From: Paraspadella gotoi
Taxonomy: Eukaryota > Chaetognatha
DNA: 64,000 bases
Assembly (NCBI GenBank): GCA_051294375.1
Contig: CM119271.1
Span: forward strand, 12,121,620 to 12,185,619
Direction: 5' to 3'
Within the stretch, counting starts at the first letter, position 1, and each line of letters begins with the position of its first letter. Under the pieces are notes generated by a model, which was not told where the DNA came from, made no database searches, and worked only from the letters and a program-made list of their open reading frames with translations. Shown one piece after another: positions 61,459 through 64,000 of the stretch. The translations under genes and the position numbers were made by a program.

Positions 61459-62347
61459 TCATTTAATTTAAATTATAATGGTTTAAATTTGTACTGTTCA
61501 TTTCATACTTTAGTGATAAAAATCGCATAGATAAACGTTCTGAAAAAAACAAAACAAAACAAAAAACAGGTATTTATGGTTAAAGATATCAAAGTACTAA
61601 AATAGAGCTGGTTAAAAAAAAAAAAAACGTGCATTTGAGCCGATTCAAAATGGGATTTGCTTTTTGTTTCTCGCTTATGAAATAATAATTTCATTTTTTC
61701 CCGCCAGGCGGCAAAGCTCTCAACGGATCCCCTATCATCACTTTCCCCGACAATTCTCAACGAGTCGTTCAAGCGTCATCGTCGTCGTCGTCGTCGTCGT
61801 CTGGTCTCCAACTAGAAATCTCCGATTATGAGTACAGAAAGGTGAGGGCCTTATTTTCACAAAACGCCTCATTTTATCTTAAATTCGAAAATGAGTTAAT
61901 TTTTAGGTTTAGGATAATGGTGACGGTCAAGGATTAAGTTTAGGCATTAAGTTTAGGGATTAGGCTAATAATTAGAGTCGGGGATTAGGGTTAGGGTTCA
62001 GGGATTATGGTTAGGGTTAGAAATTAAGAATTACTTTTTAAGGACATTGGACAATTGGACAATTGGACAATGGACAATTCACATTGGACATTGGACATTG
62101 GACCGACTTTGATGGATTGAGGCCCTCCATCCATCTTAGACCATAAAAACATAGCCTGTCCAAAGTCCGATATCTTATTTATCAAATGAATCGATAATCC
62201 TTCCTCTCCACATCCTTCAAGGTGATCAACTTCCTGTGCGGGGTGTTGCGACCTCTGGAGGAAGATTCGAACCCAGGATTCGTTCTCGTCATCGATCGTC
62301 GATTCGACAAATGGAGCTCAGTCAAATCTGCTCTCGCAAAAATATCC
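60847..62347 (+). CDS. MCF2L: MCF2L/DBL-like RhoGEF, exons 2-4 encoding the SEC14 (CRAL-TRIO-like) domain
   Basis: Exons 60847-60948, 61708-61841 and 62222-62347, with strong acceptors (the first after a 50-bp pyrimidine tract) and GT donors, joined in frame. They give EVADILIRTRFSFVTGGKAL, GSPIITFPDNSQRVV, LEISDYEYRKVINFLCGVLR, and GFVLVIDRRFDKWSSVKSAL. The pattern F-(S/T)GG..GSPIITFPD...GF.LVIDRR.DKW.SVK is that of the N-terminal SEC14 domain of MCF2/MCF2L (Dbl/Dbs) guanine exchange factors, which binds lipids and restrains Rho/Cdc42 activation. A polySer run (SSSSSSSSS, from a TCG repeat) is inserted in the domain. The next exon (expected AASFP-type block), spectrin repeats, DH and PH domains lie beyond the window. 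Kalirin/Trio or PLEKHG4 relatives are less likely. Confidence 0.85.
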
Positions 62348-62374
62348 GTGAGTTGTGTTTCCCTTTTATCGATA

Positions 62375-62394
62375 CAGGGTGTTCCGGAAAGATT

Positions 62395-62432
<38 letters not shown>

Positions 62433-62587
62433 AATATAGGTATAAATTTATATCTATAACAATCATTGGTACGTGGCAAATTTTCTTGATCAATGTTCAA
62501 TGAACATACACTCTATGTACTAGCATCTATAGATTCTTAGACTTCATGTCATTCAAACGCATTAGTTATGAATTTCTGAAACACCCT
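62375..62587. mobile_element. MITE with CAGGGTGTT-type inverted ends
   Basis: Left end CAGGGTGTTCCGGAAAG and right end TTTCTGAAACACCCT are inverted repeats of about 15 bp, with TA outside each end or nearly so. The centre is an (AT)n run. Ends and TA target fit a Tc1/mariner-type MITE. It lies just after MCF2L-like exon 4. Confidence 0.6.
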
Positions 62588-62774
62588 ATTTTCTCTCACG
62601 TTTCCTCACCTCTTCTCCTTCCTCCTCCTCCTCCTCCTCATTCTCCTCCTCTCTATTCCTCGCACACTTTCCTATTAATTCCCTTTTAATATTACATTAT
62701 TCGATTAAAAAAAGAAGAAAAGATTAAAACGAAAACAATAAACTAAGACGATGATTTAATAACCGATTTCAAAA

Positions 62775-63237
62775 TGGAAACCATCTTTTCTTTTCTCTCG
62801 ATTTCTTTCAATTCTACTATTTTTTTACTATCATTTTTCTTCTATCACATCTTCTCCCTTTTCTATCATTTTTCTTCTATCACATCTACTCTTTTTACTA
62901 TCATTTTTTCTTCTATCACATTTACTATTTTTATTATCATTTTTTTTCTTCTAACACATCTACTTCCCTTTTATATTTCAATTTTCTTTTATCATTTCCT
63001 ACTCTCACGTCATCAATCATTTCTGTTTTTACCTTCTTTATCACCTCAGAACTTATTTTATCATCTCTTCTATCACCATCTCCTCCATCAATATCACTTC
63101 TTTTATCAGTTTTTCCTTCGCTATCACTCCTACTGCGCTTCCGAGTCCCTGAGACCCCCTGGTTACCTCGATTACTGCGCTGTTCGTCTTGGGTGAAAAA
63201 GCTGCTGCTTCTGCTGTCATTAGAATCGTCGTCGTCG
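62775..63237. repeat. Degenerate pyrimidine-rich tandem repeat (TTCTATCACATCT-type units)
   Basis: Loose repeats of TTTTTCTTCTATCACAT words. Frames on both strands are open for 100-140 codons but only mirror the repeat. Confidence 0.8.
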
Positions 63238-63247
63238 NNNNNNNNNN
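63238..63247. other. Assembly gap (10 N) in a (GTC)n run
   Basis: Short N run inside a CGT/CGN trinucleotide repeat in the presumed MCF2L-like intron. Confidence 0.99.
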
Positions 63248-63358
63248 CGTCGTCGTTGTATTTCATTTCGTCAAAGCTGCTTTTTTAACTTGATAGTTTT
63301 TATTTCGAAATCGGCTTTTTGATATCTCACTAGCAAATATATAGTAAATAATAGAGAT

Positions 63359-63400
<42 letters not shown>

Positions 63401-63489
63401 AAAACGTTCTTTCTCCCTCTTTTGTCTCAGCCGTCGAATCGCTATTGAATTTCCCATCAAAAAATCTCGTTACAAACTTCCGCAACAAA

Positions 63490-63630
63490 ATTTCCGCCCG
63501 AATTGGGAAACTCGTCGAATGGGCGTGTCCGACCAGTGGCGCCGCCGTTAGTGGGGGCGTCGCGCGGATCACGTCGCGCGGACAAGTCACAAAATTCGAG
63601 AGGGAGCGGACCGACCACCTGGGACGGGCG
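63490..63630. promoter_or_regulatory. CpG-rich patch, possible promoter or exon
   Basis: GGCGCCGCCGTTAG, GGGGGCGTCGCGCGG and related CpG-dense words stand out between GA microsatellites (63360-63400 and 63645-63730). No splice-bounded frame is convincing. Confidence 0.25.
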
Positions 63631-63641
63631 TAGACTGTATG

Positions 63642-63731
<90 letters not shown>

Positions 63732-64000
63732 AAAGAGAGAGGAGAGAGAGGGAAGGAGGGAAAATGAGAGTGGAGGGACGGAGAGAGAGGGAGAAGAGAG
63801 GGAGAGGGAGAGATGTAGGGAAAGAGAGAGAGAGAGAAAGAATGAAGAGAGGGAGGGGAGACAGAGAGAGAGAGAGAGAGAGAGACGAGGCCTTCGAACG
63901 TTGACCTCCGGTAATACTTGTCGTCGTCGTCGTTGTCGTCGTTGTCGTCGTGGTCCGTTTCAAATCGCAACTTTCAAATGGCTTTTGATGGGCGGTCACG

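Noticed and set aside
62937-63266. 109-residue minus-strand Lys/Asp/Arg-rich frame
   Set aside because: It mirrors the TTCTATCACAT-type tandem repeat and includes an N gap; no splice sites or family signature.

Overview
This window is nuclear DNA from a metazoan, most likely an invertebrate bilaterian; I cannot fix the phylum. The genes are eukaryotic and split by GT-AG introns: a MARK/Par-1 kinase, a Mist1/Dimmed bHLH factor, a CIB calcium-binding protein, two globin-like genes and a DBL/MCF2L-type gene. Between them lies AT-rich DNA full of (CT)n/(GA)n microsatellites, fold-back MITEs, tRNA-derived SINEs, a Penelope-like element and an LTR element. Five runs of N and small indels between repeat copies indicate an imperfect long-read-style assembly.

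Layout. 1-2300 (minus): the 5' coding part of MARK/Par-1, running off the left edge. 2300-10100: intergenic DNA with a fold-back element (4635-5154), a promoter-like CCAAT cluster (6.3 kb) and a SINE-like insert (7.1 kb). 10137-13216 (plus): CCAAT/CRE promoter and an unusually long single-exon Dimmed/Mist1-like bHLH gene carrying a 24-bp coding minisatellite. 15500-17370: truncated Penelope-like element with inverted arms and hammerhead-like motifs. 17.95-19.02 kb: E2F/CCAAT promoter-like segment, a 13-copy tandem array and a strong hairpin. 19975-22173 (minus): CIB gene in four coding exons. 22.5-27.2 kb: a tandem duplication that differs by MITE insertions. 27212-33982 (minus): two tandem five-exon globin-like genes. 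34-40 kb: repeats, including an old LTR nested in another repeat. 40.2-61.5 kb: two large palindromes sharing one 2.96-kb loop. 60.8-64 kb (plus): SEC14-domain exons of the MCF2L-like gene.

The most striking structure is at 40-61 kb. Two palindromes with unrelated arms contain the same loop, the inner part of one LTR element. The outer host/element borders (44560 and 59037) both carry the 5-bp target duplication GTTAC, so both palindromes derive from one insertion. Two of the four loop junctions are the normal element sequence and two are inverted joins at the same two element positions. That is the pattern expected when a heterozygous inversion of about 2.96 kb inside the element is resolved wrongly by an assembler. 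The element is antisense in intron 1 of the MCF2L-like gene: exon 1 (41994-42177) and exon 2 (60847-60948) are phase-compatible across it.

A second notable point is the globin-like pair. Both copies keep a globin-like helix pattern and an MG..C acylation-type N terminus, yet no histidine is present in the E/F/G/H-helix exons. In the left copy a fold-back MITE supplies the stop codon.
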